From NCBI GenBank assembly GCA_002701385.1, contig NZVD01000090.1:31830-95829 (forward strand): a stretch of 64,000 nucleotides of DNA, given 5' to 3'. The notes under the pieces are model-generated. The model saw nothing but the letters and a program-made list of their open reading frames with translations. It did not search any database and was not told the DNA's origin. Numbering within the stretch: the first letter of the stretch is position 1; every line of letters begins with the position of its first letter. Below, piece by piece: positions 63,285 through 64,000 of this stretch. A program made the position numbers and the translations under genes. Source of the stretch: Rhodopirellula sp. (GTDB lineage Bacteria; Planctomycetota; Planctomycetia; Pirellulales; Pirellulaceae).

Positions 63285-63752
63285 ATGCAACGCTTTGTCA
63301 CTTCATCTGGCTTTTGCATTCTGTTACTTGTATTTTCCGGATGCCAAACAAACGTCGAACAATCCAATCCAGGTGTTGGCGATACGGATACCAAAGTCGC
63401 AGTCATCAGTCTTACCAGTGATCCGTTGACTGATCCTCAATCTGTAAACATGGGGCTGATCTTTGCCGGATTCTGTTTGGACGAGGGCTATGAAGTGGCG
63501 ATCTTCTTTAACGTCAAAGGGGTCACCCTGCCGATCACCAGTTTTGATGCGGCCTACAAGTATCAGGGACATGCTCCTATGATTCAACAACTTCAAACAC
63601 TGAAGAGCCGCGGTGCTGAACTGCATGTCTGCCCGGTTTGCATGAAAGATCTGGAGATCACTTCAGACGATATTATCGAAGCTGCCTTTGTAACTGATAA
63701 GTCAAAGCTGTTCGGCAAATTGGGTGGCGATACGATGGTATTTAGCTACTAA
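63285..63752 (+). CDS. DsrE/DsrF-like lipoprotein
   Basis: A 155-residue protein. It has a lipoprotein signal, with the lipobox LLLVFSGC placing the lipidated Cys near residue 22, and GAGGA upstream of the ATG. The mature part has the DsrE-like fold: VAVISLTSDPLTDPQSVNMGLIFAG, GYEVAIFFNVKGVTLP and ELHVCPVCMKDLEITSDDI near 115-133. The CPVC pair in the last block sits where DsrE relatives carry their sulfur-handling Cys. It is thus probably a membrane-anchored sulfur-transfer or thiol protein; the partner is unknown. Confidence 0.82.
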   Translation: MQRFVTSSGFCILLLVFSGCQTNVEQSNPGVGDTDTKVAVISLTSDPLTDPQSVNMGLIFAGFCLDEGYEVAIFFNVKGVTLPITSFDAAYKYQGHAPMIQQLQTLKSRGAELHVCPVCMKDLEITSDDIIEAAFVTDKSKLFGKLGGDTMVFSY

Positions 63753-63755
63753 CGA

Positions 63756-64000
63756 TTAGCTCGTCAGGTCGACTGCCAATTTCATTGCCGTCTGCATATC
63801 GACGGGATCGGCAACTCCCTGCCCTGCAATGTCAAACGCTGTTCCGTGATCGACACTGCAGCGGACAATCGGCAATCCAAGTGTAACGTTGACAGTATGC
63901 TCAAAGTCATAGAGCTTCATGGGCACGTGCCCCTGATCATGATACATTGCTATCACCATATCACATTTACCACGAACAGCCTGCATAAAGAGAGTGTCTG
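63756..64000 (-). CDS. pdxA: 4-hydroxythreonine-4-phosphate dehydrogenase PdxA, C-terminal part (cut by window edge)
   Basis: The frame is open from the right edge; the track's ATG at 63986 is internal, because DTLF precedes it as in the family. The visible 81 residues include [38 protein letters not shown] and the C-terminal [16 protein letters not shown], the hallmark end of PdxA. PdxA oxidises 4-phosphohydroxy-L-threonine in the DXP-dependent pyridoxal phosphate pathway. It converges with the DsrE-like gene, with 3 bases between stops. Confidence 0.93.
   Translation of the reverse strand, partial: DTLFMQAVRGKCDMVIAMYHDQGHVPMKLYDFEHTVNVTLGLPIVRCSVDHGTAFDIAGQGVADPVDMQTAMKLAVDLTS

Noticed and set aside
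62839-63429. Plus-strand ORFs at 62839, 62985 and 63244
   Set aside because: They have no family signature or ribosome site, overlap each other or real genes, and their composition looks random.

Overview
The window looks like a chromosomal segment of a planctomycete of moderate GC, probably order Planctomycetales. Three things point there. Families largely confined to the PVC superphylum recur: DUF1501, DUF1552, PSCyt1/PSCyt2/PSD1 cytochrome proteins, a DUF1592-type protein and CxxCH dehydrogenase-like propellers. There are five sulfatases. Most genes have twin-arginine, signal-peptide or lipoprotein starts, as expected of a bacterium that degrades polymers at its envelope. I cannot name the genus. 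Nothing resembles a phage, plasmid, CRISPR array, tRNA or rRNA.

Layout. 1-7.8 kb: the tail of one DUF1501 gene, then a minus-strand run of propeller, PQQ-type propeller, myo-inositol oxygenase, PSD1 cytochrome and DUF1501. 7.9-13 kb: a GrpB-like gene and a second PSD1+DUF1501 pair. 13-24 kb: a sugar isomerase-like TIM barrel, a PhyH dioxygenase, three sulfatases, a methyltransferase remnant, the primary sigma factor (rpoD) and a patch of small or unknown genes around 20.6-22 kb. 23.5-32.3 kb: a three-gene plus-strand operon with a 1639-residue SGNH/propeller/HEAT/PA14/azurin/cytochrome fusion, a PQQ-type propeller and a second propeller-cytochrome. 32-40 kb: a large heparinase/alginate-lyase-like protein and two paralogous sulfatases with a decayed acetyltransferase between them. 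40-52 kb: a phosphoesterase, a third DUF1501+PSD1 pair, a thioredoxin-like protein, PEP carboxylase, a DNA methyltransferase group and a PhoD-like phosphatase. 52.5-60.8 kb: a divergent cluster of DUF1592, DUF1552, PSD1 and DUF1501. 61-64 kb: a FAH-family hydrolase, an acyl-CoA desaturase, a DsrE-like lipoprotein and the C-terminus of PdxA.

How the genes fit together. The PSD1/DUF1501 modules, propeller-cytochromes, sulfatases, polysaccharide lyase, inositol oxygenase and isomerase suggest envelope or periplasmic breakdown of sulfated, uronate-rich glycans or their cyclitol and sugar products, with electrons passed to c-type hemes and a cupredoxin. That is inference from family knowledge and context; no substrate can be read from the sequence.

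The least explained features are two tiny ORFs of 49 and 50 codons. Each has a strong Shine-Dalgarno, and each follows a matching leader that contains a GTGAC-N7-GTCAC dyad. The two copies are 31 kb apart. The first sits inside a ~450 bp segment bounded by a 22-bp inverted repeat, which resembles a miniature mobile element. A perfect 14-bp terminator-like hairpin immediately in front of a sulfatase start codon is also notable.
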